Positions 1 through 7,683 of a DNA stretch of 22,171 nt are shown piece by piece (within the stretch, counting starts at the first letter, position 1; every line of letters begins with the position of its first letter). Under the pieces are notes generated by a model that was not told where the DNA came from, made no database searches, and saw only the letters and a program-made list of their open reading frames with translations. Source of the DNA: Clostridiales bacterium (GTDB taxonomy: Bacteria > Bacillota > Clostridia > Oscillospirales > Oscillospiraceae); the NCBI GenBank assembly GCA_020861055.1, contig JAJBTD010000145.1:13184-35354 (forward strand), given 5' to 3'. A program made the translations under genes and the position numbers.

Positions 1-546
1 ACGGCAGAGGAGCGGATCACCTCCGGCGGTATCCTGGTGGGGGATTTTGACCTTGCCAAGCTGAAGCAGCGGAAGGTGCCCTATCTCCGTCGTACTCTGG
101 GCGTTGTGTTCCAGGACTTCCGGCTCATCGAGAATCGGACGGTGAAGGGTAATCTGGAATTTGCCATGCGAGTGGTGGGCACCGGGAAGAAGGTCATCCG
201 GGAGCGCATCCCCTATGTACTGGAGTTGGTGGGCCTGTCGGAAAAGGGGGATTGTTATCCCTCGGAGCTGTCCGGTGGTGAGCAGCAACGGGTGGCCATC
301 GCCAGGGCTTTGGTGAACAATCCCAAGACCATCATCGCGGACGAGCCCACCGGCAACCTGGACCCGGAGCGCTCCTATGAGCTGATGTGTCTGCTGGAAA
401 AGATCAATCAGCTGGGGACCACCATGCTTGTCGTCACCCATGAGCGGGATTTGGTGAACTGCTTCAACAAGCGGGTCATCAGCATCGACAACGGACGGGT
501 CATCAGCGATATGGAGAATGGTTTGTACGATTATGAGACGATTTAA
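1..546 (+). CDS. ftsE: Cell-division ABC ATPase FtsE (5' end cut off)
   Basis: Partial gene: the reading frame is open from base 1, so the true start and the Walker A region lie before the window; the GTG at 37 is an internal Val. Visible parts are the Q-loop (VFQDFRLIENRTV), the ABC signature LSGGEQQR, Walker B with catalytic Glu (IIADEPTGNLD) and the H-loop (VVTHE). These match the FtsE/LolD-type small ATPases. FtsE pairs with membrane protein FtsX at the division site and drives periplasmic/extracellular activation of a peptidoglycan hydrolase. The stop codon lies inside the start of ftsX, so the two are translationally coupled, and a coiled-coil hydrolase follows directly, which strongly supports FtsE over other ABC ATPases. 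Confidence 0.95.
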   Translation, partial: TAEERITSGGILVGDFDLAKLKQRKVPYLRRTLGVVFQDFRLIENRTVKGNLEFAMRVVGTGKKVIRERIPYVLELVGLSEKGDCYPSELSGGEQQRVAIARALVNNPKTIIADEPTGNLDPERSYELMCLLEKINQLGTTMLVVTHERDLVNCFNKRVISIDNGRVISDMENGLYDYETI

Positions 547-1420
547 TTTAGGCTATTACATCAAGGAGGGCTTCCGCTCCTTTGCCGCCCACGGCTTTAT
601 GACCTTTGCCTCCATCGCCATTATGGCTTCCTGTCTCATTATTATGGGCAGCTTTACCCTGGTGGTCCTCAACCTGGAGTACAATCTGGATGCGCTCATG
701 GAGGACAACGAGTTTCTGGCCTATGTGGACGAGGACTATACGGAGGAGGAGGGCGCTGCCCTCCAAAGCCAGATCGAGTCCATCGACAACGTGGCCGAGT
801 GCCAGTACATTACACGGGAGGAAGCTCTGGCAAATTATGTGAGCGGGCTGGAGGACGCCTCTCTCTATGAGGACATCCCGGCCTCCGCTCTGCGCAGCCG
901 GTTCAGCGTTCGGGTGACCGATATCGAGCAGCTGGAGGAAACCATTGAGGAGGTTCGCAGCGTAGAGGGGATCGTCAAGATCTCTGCCTCTGTGGACGTG
1001 GCCAACGGCCTTGTCACCGTGCGCAATGTGACCATCATCATCGCCCTGGCCCTGGTGGTCATTTTGGTCGTCGTCTCCTTCTTCATTATCTCCAACTCCA
1101 TTAAGCTGGCCACCTCCGCCAGGGAGGAGGAGATCTCCATCATGAAGATGGTGGGCGCGACCAACGCCTTCGTCTGCTGGCCTTTCGTGGTGGAGGGCGT
1201 CCTGCTGGGCGGCATCAGCGCTGTCGTTGCCGCCGTCGCTGAGTGGGGCATTTACCGGCTCATCCGCAGCGCCATCAATGTCTATACCCATGTTCAGCTG
1301 GTCAGCATCATCCCCTTCCGCACCCTGGCCTTTCCCATGTGCGCCACGTTCCTGGGAATCGGCCTGTTTGTGGGCGTTGTGGGCAGTCTGATTACCATCC
1401 ATAAATACCTGAAGGTATGA
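533..1420 (+). CDS. ftsX: Cell-division permease-like protein FtsX
   Basis: About 295 residues with FtsX topology: one N-terminal membrane helix (about residues 20-45), a large extracellular domain rich in acidic residues (about 46-160), then three helices (about 168-192, 215-240, 265-290). The segment SAREEEISIMKMVGA just before the third helix is the typical FtsX/MacB-fold coupling region. I chose ATG 533 (MRRFNLGYYIKEGF) because FtsX proteins usually begin this way; an in-frame ATG at 518 would add five residues. It overlaps the ftsE stop by 14 bases. FtsX has no transport role; it transmits FtsE ATP hydrolysis to a hydrolase bound to its ectodomain, here probably the next gene product. 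Confidence 0.95.
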   Translation: MRRFNLGYYIKEGFRSFAAHGFMTFASIAIMASCLIIMGSFTLVVLNLEYNLDALMEDNEFLAYVDEDYTEEEGAALQSQIESIDNVAECQYITREEALANYVSGLEDASLYEDIPASALRSRFSVRVTDIEQLEETIEEVRSVEGIVKISASVDVANGLVTVRNVTIIIALALVVILVVVSFFIISNSIKLATSAREEEISIMKMVGATNAFVCWPFVVEGVLLGGISAVVAAVAEWGIYRLIRSAINVYTHVQLVSIIPFRTLAFPMCATFLGIGLFVGVVGSLITIHKYLKV

Positions 1421-1446
1421 CCGCACAATCAAACAGGAGGTACGTC

Positions 1447-2991
1447 ATGACAGACAACCGCAAGGAAAAAAGAAATTCCGTCGATTTGAGACGAATCGTG
1501 GTCGCCGCCGTCGCCCTGCTGATGGCGCTGATGATGATTGTTCCCCTGGTGGCGGACGTGTTCCTCTATAGCTCTGCCTACGACTTCACTGTTTCCCAGG
1601 AGGACATTGACGCCCTGGTGGAGCAGAAGGAGGCGTTGGCGGAGCAGCAGGCTGCGGCCCAGTCCACCCTGGACTCCCTGAAGGATCAGGAGAACTCCGC
1701 TGTAGATCGGCTGAACGCCATTGAGGATCAGCTTGACCTACTGGCCGAGCAGATCATCGCCACCCAGGAGATCATTGACCAGTACGACGAGATGATCGCC
1801 GCCACCCAGGAGTCTCTGGCGGAGGCTCAGGCTGAGGAGCAGATTTACTATGACCTGTTCCTGGAACGGGTCCGGGCCATGGAGGAAGAGGGCAGCGCCT
1901 CCTATTGGGAGATTTTGTTCAACGCAGTCAGCTTCTCCGATCTGCTGGACCGTTGGAGCTTCATCAACGACGTGATGCAGTATGACAATGACATTATGGA
2001 CGGCCTGGAGGCCGCCCAGGAGGCGGTAGCCGGCTACGAGACTCAGCTGGAGGAGGAGCAGTCCGCCCAGGAGGAGACCAAGGCTCAGCTCCTGGACGAG
2101 CAGGCCGAGCAGGAGGATGCTGCCGCAGAGCAGCAGGAGGTGGTAGCGGAGATTCTGGCCAACCAGGAGACCTATGCCGCCCAGATCACCGCCCTCTCCA
2201 ACCAGCAGGACGAGTTGGTGGGCGAGATCTCCGAGGCCGAGGAGCAGCTGGCCGCCGAGCAGGCAGCCGCCGCTCTGGAGGAGGAGCAGCGCCGCCTGGA
2301 GGAAGAGGCTGCAGCCGCCGCAGCGGCAGAGGCCGAGGCGGAGGCGGAGCGGCAGCGCCAGGAGGCAGCCGCCGCAGCTGCTGCAGCGGCTGCCCAGGAG
2401 AAAGAGGAGTCGAGCAGCTCTGACACCGATACCTCCACAGACACGGATACCTCCACGGATACCAGCGCCGATACGGACACCACTACGGACACCAGTACCG
2501 ATACGGATACTTCTACGGACACCTCAACGGATACGGACACCTCGGAGGACGAGGACAGCTCGTCTTCCAGCTCCGATTCCAGCTCCAGCTCCGGCTCCGG
2601 CTCCGGCTCCAGTTCTGACTCCAGCTCCGGCTCTACCTCCAGCTCCAGCGTTACCGGGGCGTCCATTATCGCCTATGCCTCTCAGTTTGTGGGTAATCCC
2701 TATGTCTGGGGAGGCAACAGCCTGACCAATGGGTGCGATTGCTCTGGCTTTGTCCACCAGGTGCTGGCCCACTTCGGCATCAGCTCTCCCCGGTACTCCG
2801 GCTCCTTTGCCAGCTGGGGCAAGGCGGTGAGCGTGTCCGATATGCAGGTGGGGGACGTTGTGGTCTACTCCGGCCATGTGGGCTTCTATGCGGGCAACGG
2901 TCAGCTGCTCAGCGCTCTTGGAACGAATTACGGCATCACCTATTGCTCGGTCTACTACAAGTCGATCGTGGCGGTGCGTCGGGCCTGGTGA
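1447..2991 (+). CDS. FtsEX-linked coiled-coil NlpC/P60 peptidoglycan hydrolase
   Basis: 514 residues. ATG 1447 has a perfect AGGAGG six bases upstream; an upstream ATG at 1417 overlapping the ftsX stop lacks this. Order of parts: membrane anchor or signal helix (about 14-37), long Glu/Gln/Ala coiled coil (about 45-320) containing the PcsB-like segment with YWEILFNAVSFSDLLDRWSF, an extremely low-complexity Asp/Thr/Ser then Ser/Gly linker (about 322-401), and a C-terminal NlpC/P60 domain with catalytic Cys432 (DCSGF) and His477 (GHVGFY). Family knowledge: PcsB/CwlO-type hydrolases are autoinhibited by the coiled coil and released by FtsEX. NlpC/P60 domains usually cut peptide stems. The position right behind ftsEX supports this role; the exact bond cut is not known from sequence. 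Confidence 0.9.
   Translation: MTDNRKEKRNSVDLRRIVVAAVALLMALMMIVPLVADVFLYSSAYDFTVSQEDIDALVEQKEALAEQQAAAQSTLDSLKDQENSAVDRLNAIEDQLDLLAEQIIATQEIIDQYDEMIAATQESLAEAQAEEQIYYDLFLERVRAMEEEGSASYWEILFNAVSFSDLLDRWSFINDVMQYDNDIMDGLEAAQEAVAGYETQLEEEQSAQEETKAQLLDEQAEQEDAAAEQQEVVAEILANQETYAAQITALSNQQDELVGEISEAEEQLAAEQAAAALEEEQRRLEEEAAAAAAAEAEAEAERQRQEAAAAAAAAAAQEKEESSSSDTDTSTDTDTSTDTSADTDTTTDTSTDTDTSTDTSTDTDTSEDEDSSSSSSDSSSSSGSGSGSSSDSSSGSTSSSSVTGASIIAYASQFVGNPYVWGGNSLTNGCDCSGFVHQVLAHFGISSPRYSGSFASWGKAVSVSDMQVGDVVVYSGHVGFYAGNGQLLSALGTNYGITYCSVYYKSIVAVRRAW
2416..2640 (+). repeat. Low-complexity coding repeat in hydrolase linker
   Basis: In-frame degenerate tandem repeats of about 12 bases (forms such as GATACGGACACC and GATACCTCCACG) encode alternating Asp-Thr/Ser units, followed by TCC/AGC-rich Ser and Ser-Gly codons. 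The stretch separates the coiled coil from the NlpC/P60 domain and is a likely site of length change by slippage. Confidence 0.8.
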
Positions 2992-3018
2992 CGGGTAGAT
3001 TTACATAACGTTGGTTCT

Positions 3019-3053
3019 CCCCGGTGCAGTCACAAGACTGCACCGGGGATTTC
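3019..3053 (+). terminator. Intrinsic terminator after ftsEX-hydrolase operon
   Basis: Perfect 12-bp inverted repeat CCCCGGTGCAGT / ACTGCACCGGGG (3019-3030 and 3037-3048) with a 6-base loop, followed by a short T-containing tail (ATTTCTGTG). It lies 28 bases after the hydrolase stop. The tail is weak, but the stem is strong and the position fits. Confidence 0.75.
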
Positions 3054-3068
3054 TGTGTGCCGTGGGGC

Positions 3069-3097
3069 TTGTAATTATTGCAACGACAAGGTATAAT
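3069..3097 (+). promoter_or_regulatory. Sigma-A-type promoter for the lrp-aminotransferase operon
   Basis: TTGTAA (3069-3074), 17-base spacer, TATAAT (3092-3097). The predicted transcript has an about 80-base leader in which CTGACG (3115-3120) can pair with CGTCAG (3162-3167) around a CCGGG/CCCGG hairpin, ending just before the ribosome site of the Lrp gene. Confidence 0.75.
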
Positions 3098-3182
3098 TGC
3101 TGTATACTCGTATTCTGACGGATATAGATACGAAAACGCCCTGCCGGGCCGGTCCCGGTAGCGTCAGACAGGAGGATTTGAC

Positions 3183-3662
3183 ATGGATAATCTGCTTCGG
3201 CTGCTGGAGGGGGACTGCACCCTGTCCAAAAAGCAACTGGCCGCCATGGTGGGCACCTCTCCCGAGCGGGTGGAGGAGGCCATTCGTGACTATGAGAATA
3301 AGCACATCATTATGGGCTACAAGGCGGTCATCGACTGGGACGCCACTGACCGCCAGGACGTCACCGCCCTCATCGAGGTGAAGGTGGAGCCCCAGCGGGA
3401 CAACGGCTTTGACCGGGTGGCAGAGCGCATCTACCAGTATGAGGAGGTAGAGTCCTGCTATCTCATGAGCGGCGACTTTGATATGACGGTGATCATCTCT
3501 GGTCGGAGCCTCCAGGAGGTGGCCCGGTTCGTCTCCCTCAAGCTGTCCACCATCGACGAGGTGAAGTCCACCGCCACCCACTTTATCCTCAAGAAGTACA
3601 AGGAAAACCACCTGATCTTCAAGAAACCTGAGAAGCAGGAGGAAGGATTTTACTTCGTATGA
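3183..3662 (+). CDS. Lrp/AsnC-family transcriptional regulator
   Basis: 159 residues, the usual length. An N-terminal winged helix-turn-helix (about 1-60, with LAAMVGTSPERVEEAI as the HTH) is followed by a RAM/AsnC ligand-binding alpha-beta domain (about 65-145, with the typical run around YLMSGDFDMTVIISG). ATG 3183 has GGAGG upstream with normal spacing. Such proteins form octameric discs and sense amino acids. The stop overlaps the next start as ATGA (3659-3662), so the regulator is coupled to the aminotransferase; the likely target is its own operon, in response to an amino acid of that pathway. The ligand cannot be read from the sequence. Confidence 0.92.
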   Translation: MDNLLRLLEGDCTLSKKQLAAMVGTSPERVEEAIRDYENKHIIMGYKAVIDWDATDRQDVTALIEVKVEPQRDNGFDRVAERIYQYEEVESCYLMSGDFDMTVIISGRSLQEVARFVSLKLSTIDEVKSTATHFILKKYKENHLIFKKPEKQEEGFYFV

Positions 3663-4831
3663 ACTATGACGGTATTATGAACCAGCGGATTCAGGACGTA
3701 CCCCCCTCCGGCATCCGGAAGTACTTTGATCTGCTGGAGGATATGCCCAACGCCATCTCTCTGGGCATCGGGGAGCCGGACTTTCCCACCCCGTGGCACA
3801 TCCGGGACGCCGGTATTTACTCTCTGGAAAAGGGACTGACCAAATACACACCCAACCGGGGCTTCTCTGAGCTGCTGCGGCAGATCGCCGCCTATCTCCA
3901 GCGCCGGTTTGATTTGAACTACGACCCCATGAGCCAGCTGCTGGTCACAGTGGGCGGCAGCGAGGGCATCGACCTGGCCCTGCGCTGCCTCATCGAGCCG
4001 GGGGACGAGGTCATCATCCCCACCCCCTCCTTCGTCTGCTACGGGCCGCTGGTGAGCATGTCCTGCGGCGTCCCCGTCTATGTGGAGACCAAGGCGGAGA
4101 ACGAGTTCCGCCTCACCCCGGAGGAGCTGCGCTCCGCCATCACCCCCAAGACCAAGGTGCTGGTGCTGCCCTATCCCTGCAATCCCACCGGCGGCATCAT
4201 GGAGCGCGCTGACCTGAAGGTCCTGGCGGACGTGCTGGAGGGTACCGACATTATGATCATCTCTGACGAAATTTACGCAGAGCTGACCTACGGCGGCCAC
4301 CACGTCTCCCCCGCCAATCTGCCGGAGCTGTACGACCGGACCATCGTGGTCAACGGCTTCTCCAAAGCCTATTCCATGACCGGCTGGCGGCTGGGCTACC
4401 TGTGCGCCCCCAAGGCCATCTCCAGCCAGATGGTGAAGCTCCACCAGTATGGCATCATGTCCGCCCCCACCACCAGCCAGTACGCCGCCATCGAGGCCCT
4501 GCAATACGGCGACGGGGACATCGAGGCCATGCGGGACGAGTACGACGGACGGCGGCGGTTCCTGCTGGACGGCTTCCGGGAGCTGGGACTGGAGTGCTTT
4601 GAGCCGAAGGGAGCGTTTTATATGTTCCCCAACGTCTCCAAGGTCTCCGGTCTGACCAGCGACGAGTTCTGCACCAGGTTTTTGGAGGCTGAGCAGGTGG
4701 CTATCATCCCCGGCTCCGCCTTCGGCCCCGGGGGAGAGGGCTTCGCCCGCTGCTGCTACGCTACCAGCATGAAGGACCTGGACGAGGCGCTGAAGCGTCT
4801 GGCCCGGTTCCTGAAGCAGTTTCAGAACTGA
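3659..4831 (+). CDS. PLP-dependent class I/II aminotransferase
   Basis: 390 residues with fold-type I features: substrate-loop region near the N terminus (GIGEPDFPTPWHI), CNPTG, SDEIYAELTY, and the PLP Schiff-base motif SKAYSMTGWRLGY with Lys236, then the C-terminal Arg region (ARCCYATS). It resembles the AspB/PatA group that uses aspartate, aromatic or N-acetyl-diaminopimelate-type substrates; specificity is not readable. The start at 3659 overlaps the Lrp stop; ATG 3677 is an alternative. Context (Lrp upstream; ThrH and DUF1015 downstream) suggests work on aspartate-family or serine-family amino acids. It is not SerC, which has a different sequence class. Confidence 0.92.
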   Translation: MNYDGIMNQRIQDVPPSGIRKYFDLLEDMPNAISLGIGEPDFPTPWHIRDAGIYSLEKGLTKYTPNRGFSELLRQIAAYLQRRFDLNYDPMSQLLVTVGGSEGIDLALRCLIEPGDEVIIPTPSFVCYGPLVSMSCGVPVYVETKAENEFRLTPEELRSAITPKTKVLVLPYPCNPTGGIMERADLKVLADVLEGTDIMIISDEIYAELTYGGHHVSPANLPELYDRTIVVNGFSKAYSMTGWRLGYLCAPKAISSQMVKLHQYGIMSAPTTSQYAAIEALQYGDGDIEAMRDEYDGRRRFLLDGFRELGLECFEPKGAFYMFPNVSKVSGLTSDEFCTRFLEAEQVAIIPGSAFGPGGEGFARCCYATSMKDLDEALKRLARFLKQFQN

Positions 4832-4858
4832 CCCAGTCAAATAGAGGAGGAATTTACC

Positions 4859-5461
4859 ATGTACGTCATCTGCCTGGATATGGAGGGCGTCCTGGTCCCG
4901 GAGATCTGGATCGCCTTTGCCGAGGCCACCGGTATCCCCGAGCTGCGGCGCACCACCCGGGACGAGCCGGACTACGACAAGCTGATGCAGTATCGCCTGA
5001 ACATCCTCAAGGAGCACGGCCTGGGCCTGAAGGAGATTCAGGCGGTCATCGCCACCATCGACCCCCTGCCGGGGGCAAAGGCGTTCCTGGACGAGCTGCG
5101 GACCTTCTCTCAGGTCATCATCCTCAGCGACACCTTCGAGCAGTTCGCCAAGCCCCTCATCGAGAAGCTGGGCTGGCCCACCCTGTTCTGCAACACCTTG
5201 GAGGTGGCCCCGGATGGGGAGATCACCGGCTATCGGATGCGGGTGGAAAAATCCAAGCTTACCACCGTCAAAGCCCTCCAGTCTATCGGCTATGACACCA
5301 TCGCCGCCGGGGACAGCTTCAACGACCTGGCCATGATCCAGGCCAGCAAGGCGGGCTTCCTCTTCCGCAGCACCCCCCAGATTCAGGCGGACCACCCGGA
5401 GCTGGCGGCCTACACCGAGTTTGACGACCTGCTGGCCGCCATCCGGAAAGCGATGGACTGA
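4859..5461 (+). CDS. thrH: ThrH-type phosphoserine phosphatase / homoserine phosphotransferase
   Basis: 200 residues, close to the length of Pseudomonas ThrH and very similar at the start (LDxEGVLVPEIWIAFAEATGI). HAD motifs: I is D7-M-E9-G with Glu replacing the usual second Asp, a ThrH hallmark; II is LSDTF; III Lys is in the VEKSKLT region; IV is AAGDSFNDLAM. Known ThrH removes phosphate from phosphoserine and can pass it to homoserine. The ATG sits 7 bases after GAGGAGG (4845-4851). In this operon it most likely makes serine from phosphoserine, or links serine and threonine routes; which one dominates is inference. Confidence 0.93.
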   Translation: MYVICLDMEGVLVPEIWIAFAEATGIPELRRTTRDEPDYDKLMQYRLNILKEHGLGLKEIQAVIATIDPLPGAKAFLDELRTFSQVIILSDTFEQFAKPLIEKLGWPTLFCNTLEVAPDGEITGYRMRVEKSKLTTVKALQSIGYDTIAAGDSFNDLAMIQASKAGFLFRSTPQIQADHPELAAYTEFDDLLAAIRKAMD

Positions 5462-5495
5462 TTTGATTCCTTATTCCATATGAAGGAGCCGTTCT

Positions 5496-6758
5496 ATGAA
5501 CCCTCTGTTTGAAGCCCTGGGCTTTGGCCCGGCAGACATCCTCATTCCCCAGAACTGCGACCTCTCCAGGTGGAGCGTGGTGGCCTGCGACCAGTATACC
5601 TCTCAGCCGGAGTACTGGGCCAGAGTGGCGGACTATGTGGGGGACGCCCCCTCCAGTCTGAACCTGGTCCTTCCGGAGAGCCAGCTGAACCGGCCGGACC
5701 GGGAGCAGCGCATCCGGGAGATCAACCGGACCATGGAGGACTATCTGGCCTCGGACCGGTTCCGTCTGCTGGAGAACAGCCTAGTCTATGTAGAGCGCTG
5801 GCTGGACAACGGCAGGCTCCGCCGGGGCCTGGTGGGAGTGGTGGACCTGGAGCGGTACGAGTACACCCCTGGCAACGCCGCCCTCATCCGGGCCACCGAG
5901 GGGACGGTGCTCTCCCGCATCCCGCCCAGGGTGACGGTGCGGCGAAACGCCGCTCTGGAGCTGCCCCACGTCCTCATGCTGCTGGACGACCCGGACTGCC
6001 AGGTGATCGAGCATCTGACGGCGGAGAGCGGGGAGATGGAGCAGGTCTACGACTTCGACCTGATGGAGCGGGGCGGCCACATCACCGGCTACCGGCTCAC
6101 AGAAGCACAGATGGAGGACGTGGCGGCCCAGCTGACCGCCCTGGCCGATCCGGCTCTCTTTGAGGCAAAGTATAACGCCCCCGGCTGTCCGCCCATGCTG
6201 TTCGCCATCGGGGACGGCAATCACTCCCTGGCCTCCGCCAAGGCGGCCTATGAGGAGAAAAAGGGCCAGCCAGGGGCGGAGCTGGCCCGGTACGCCCTGG
6301 TGGAGCTGGGCAACCTCCACGACGAGTCCCTGGAGTTCGAGGCCATCCACCGGGTCTGCTTCGGCGTGGACGGCCAGGCCCTGTTAAACGACTTGCTGGC
6401 CCACTATCCCGGCGCCCACCTGGGAGCAGGGGAGGGGCAGTCCTTCCGCTATGTCCTGGCGGGGGAGGAGGGAGTCGTCACCGTCCCCCATCCCACCAGC
6501 CAGCTGGCGGTGGGCACTCTCCAGAGCTTTCTGGACGGCTGGCTGCCCGACGCCTCTATGGTGGACTATATCCATGGGGAGGACGTGGCCAGAGAACTGG
6601 GGAGCAGACCGGGGAACATCGCCTTCCTTCTCCCGGCCATGGGCAAGGACGAGCTGTTCCCCACCGTCATCTTTGATGGGGTGCTGCCACGCAAGACCTT
6701 CTCCATGGGGGAGGCCCACGACAAACGGTTCTATCTGGAGGCGAGGCGAATCAAATGA
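5496..6758 (+). CDS. DUF1015 family protein (SpoOJ/ParB-like, possible serine-kinase relative)
   Basis: 420 residues, typical length for DUF1015. Begins with FGPADILIPQNCDLSRWSVV followed by CDQYTSQPEYW, the usual opening, and carries the conserved core GDGNHSLASAK (Asp240, Asn242, His243). Family members are often labelled SpoOJ/ParB-like because of this D-G-(N/H)-H core; the ADP-dependent free-serine kinase SerK of Thermococcus belongs to the same broad ParB/Srx fold group, and DUF1015 genes tend to lie next to serine-biosynthesis genes. Here it follows thrH by 34 bases and its stop overlaps ispE as ATGA. AAGGAG precedes ATG 5496. Enzyme role is a hypothesis; the family call is firm. Confidence 0.88.
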   Translation: MNPLFEALGFGPADILIPQNCDLSRWSVVACDQYTSQPEYWARVADYVGDAPSSLNLVLPESQLNRPDREQRIREINRTMEDYLASDRFRLLENSLVYVERWLDNGRLRRGLVGVVDLERYEYTPGNAALIRATEGTVLSRIPPRVTVRRNAALELPHVLMLLDDPDCQVIEHLTAESGEMEQVYDFDLMERGGHITGYRLTEAQMEDVAAQLTALADPALFEAKYNAPGCPPMLFAIGDGNHSLASAKAAYEEKKGQPGAELARYALVELGNLHDESLEFEAIHRVCFGVDGQALLNDLLAHYPGAHLGAGEGQSFRYVLAGEEGVVTVPHPTSQLAVGTLQSFLDGWLPDASMVDYIHGEDVARELGSRPGNIAFLLPAMGKDELFPTVIFDGVLPRKTFSMGEAHDKRFYLEARRIK

Positions 6759-7618
6759 ACGTCCTGACCGAACCGGCCTGGGCCAAGCTGAATTTGTCCC
6801 TGGACGTGCTGGGCCGTCGGGAGGACGGCTTTCACGACCTGAAAATGGTGATGCAGTCGGTGAGCCTGTGCGATCAGGTGACGCTGACCCTCCGGGAGAC
6901 GGGAGACGGGCTGACCCTCTCCACCAACCTGGGCTTTCTCCCGGCGGACGGGAAGAACATCGCCGCCATCGCCGCCCACGCCTTTGCCGCCCGGACGGGA
7001 GCAGACATCTCCCGTCTGGATATCCATATTGAAAAACGAATCCCAGTCTGCGCCGGCACCGCCGGGGGCAGCAGCGACGGAGCCGCCGTTCTCCGGGGGC
7101 TGAACCGGCTGTTCGGCACCGGAATGTCCCTGGAGGAGCTGGCCGTCCTGGGGGAGCAGGTGGGCTCCGACGTGCCCTACTGCGTCCTGGGCTGCACCGC
7201 TCTGGCGGAGGGACGGGGAGAGCGGCTCACCGTGCTGCCCTCTTTGCCGGAGTGTTATATCGTCCTGTGCAAGCCGGGCTTCTCCGTCTCCACTCCGGAG
7301 CTGTTCCGGGCCATCGATGGGGTAAAAATTCGCTGCCGCCCGGACACGGCGGGGCTGATGGACGCCCTGGAGCGGCAGGACCTCCACGGGGTAGCCATGC
7401 GGATGTTCAACGTCTTTGAGCAGGCCCTTCCCCCCAAGCGGCAGACCGTCATCCAGGAGGTCAAAAACATCCTCATTCAGCACGGGGCGCTGGGGGCCTG
7501 TATGTCCGGCAGCGGTCCCACCGTCTTTGGCATCTTCCGTGCCGAGGCCGACGCGAAAAGCGCTGCGGCGGAGCTGGGGGCAAGCTGGCGGGATACCTTT
7601 GTGACAAAGCCGGTATAA
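6755..7618 (+). CDS. ispE: 4-diphosphocytidyl-2-C-methyl-D-erythritol kinase
   Basis: 287 residues, GHMP kinase. Lys11 in the opening AKLNLSLDVLGRREDGFHDL motif matches the catalytic Lys; the ATP-binding glycine-rich loop is CAGTAGGSSDGAAV (about 98-111); GSDVPYC (about 137-143) has the catalytic Asp; the C-terminal GHMP motif is MSGSGPTVFG. It phosphorylates the 2-OH of CDP-methylerythritol in the MEP isoprenoid pathway in the cytoplasm. The start overlaps the DUF1015 stop by four bases, so it is coupled to a functionally unrelated operon. ispE followed by spoIIR is a clostridial type of arrangement. Confidence 0.95.
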   Translation: MNVLTEPAWAKLNLSLDVLGRREDGFHDLKMVMQSVSLCDQVTLTLRETGDGLTLSTNLGFLPADGKNIAAIAAHAFAARTGADISRLDIHIEKRIPVCAGTAGGSSDGAAVLRGLNRLFGTGMSLEELAVLGEQVGSDVPYCVLGCTALAEGRGERLTVLPSLPECYIVLCKPGFSVSTPELFRAIDGVKIRCRPDTAGLMDALERQDLHGVAMRMFNVFEQALPPKRQTVIQEVKNILIQHGALGACMSGSGPTVFGIFRAEADAKSAAAELGASWRDTFVTKPV

Positions 7619-7624
7619 ACAGGA

Positions 7625-7681
7625 AAAACACCGTCTAAACTGGAGAAAACAGAACAGATTTCTCTGGATGGACGGTGTTTT
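7625..7681 (+). other. Long hairpin between ispE and spoIIR
   Basis: AAAACACCGTC (7625-7635) pairs perfectly with GACGGTGTTTT (7671-7681), and CTGGAGAAA (7640-7648) pairs with TTTCTCTGG (7659-7667) if G-U is allowed, leaving a 10-base loop. The structure ends three bases before ATG 7684 and covers the only weak ribosome-site candidate (GGATGG, 7666-7671). It could be an ispE terminator or a control of spoIIR translation. Confidence 0.55.
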
Positions 7682-7683
7682 AC

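Noticed and set aside
2416..2640. Repeat array considered as a CRISPR or intergenic tandem repeat
   Set aside because: The units are about 12 bases, degenerate and in frame within a long coding sequence, so they are a protein linker.
3650..5395. A 581-codon - strand open frame opposite the aminotransferase and thrH
   Set aside because: It is antisense to two clearly recognised genes with motifs, has Gly/His/Asp-biased composition typical of high-GC shadow frames, and no ribosome site.
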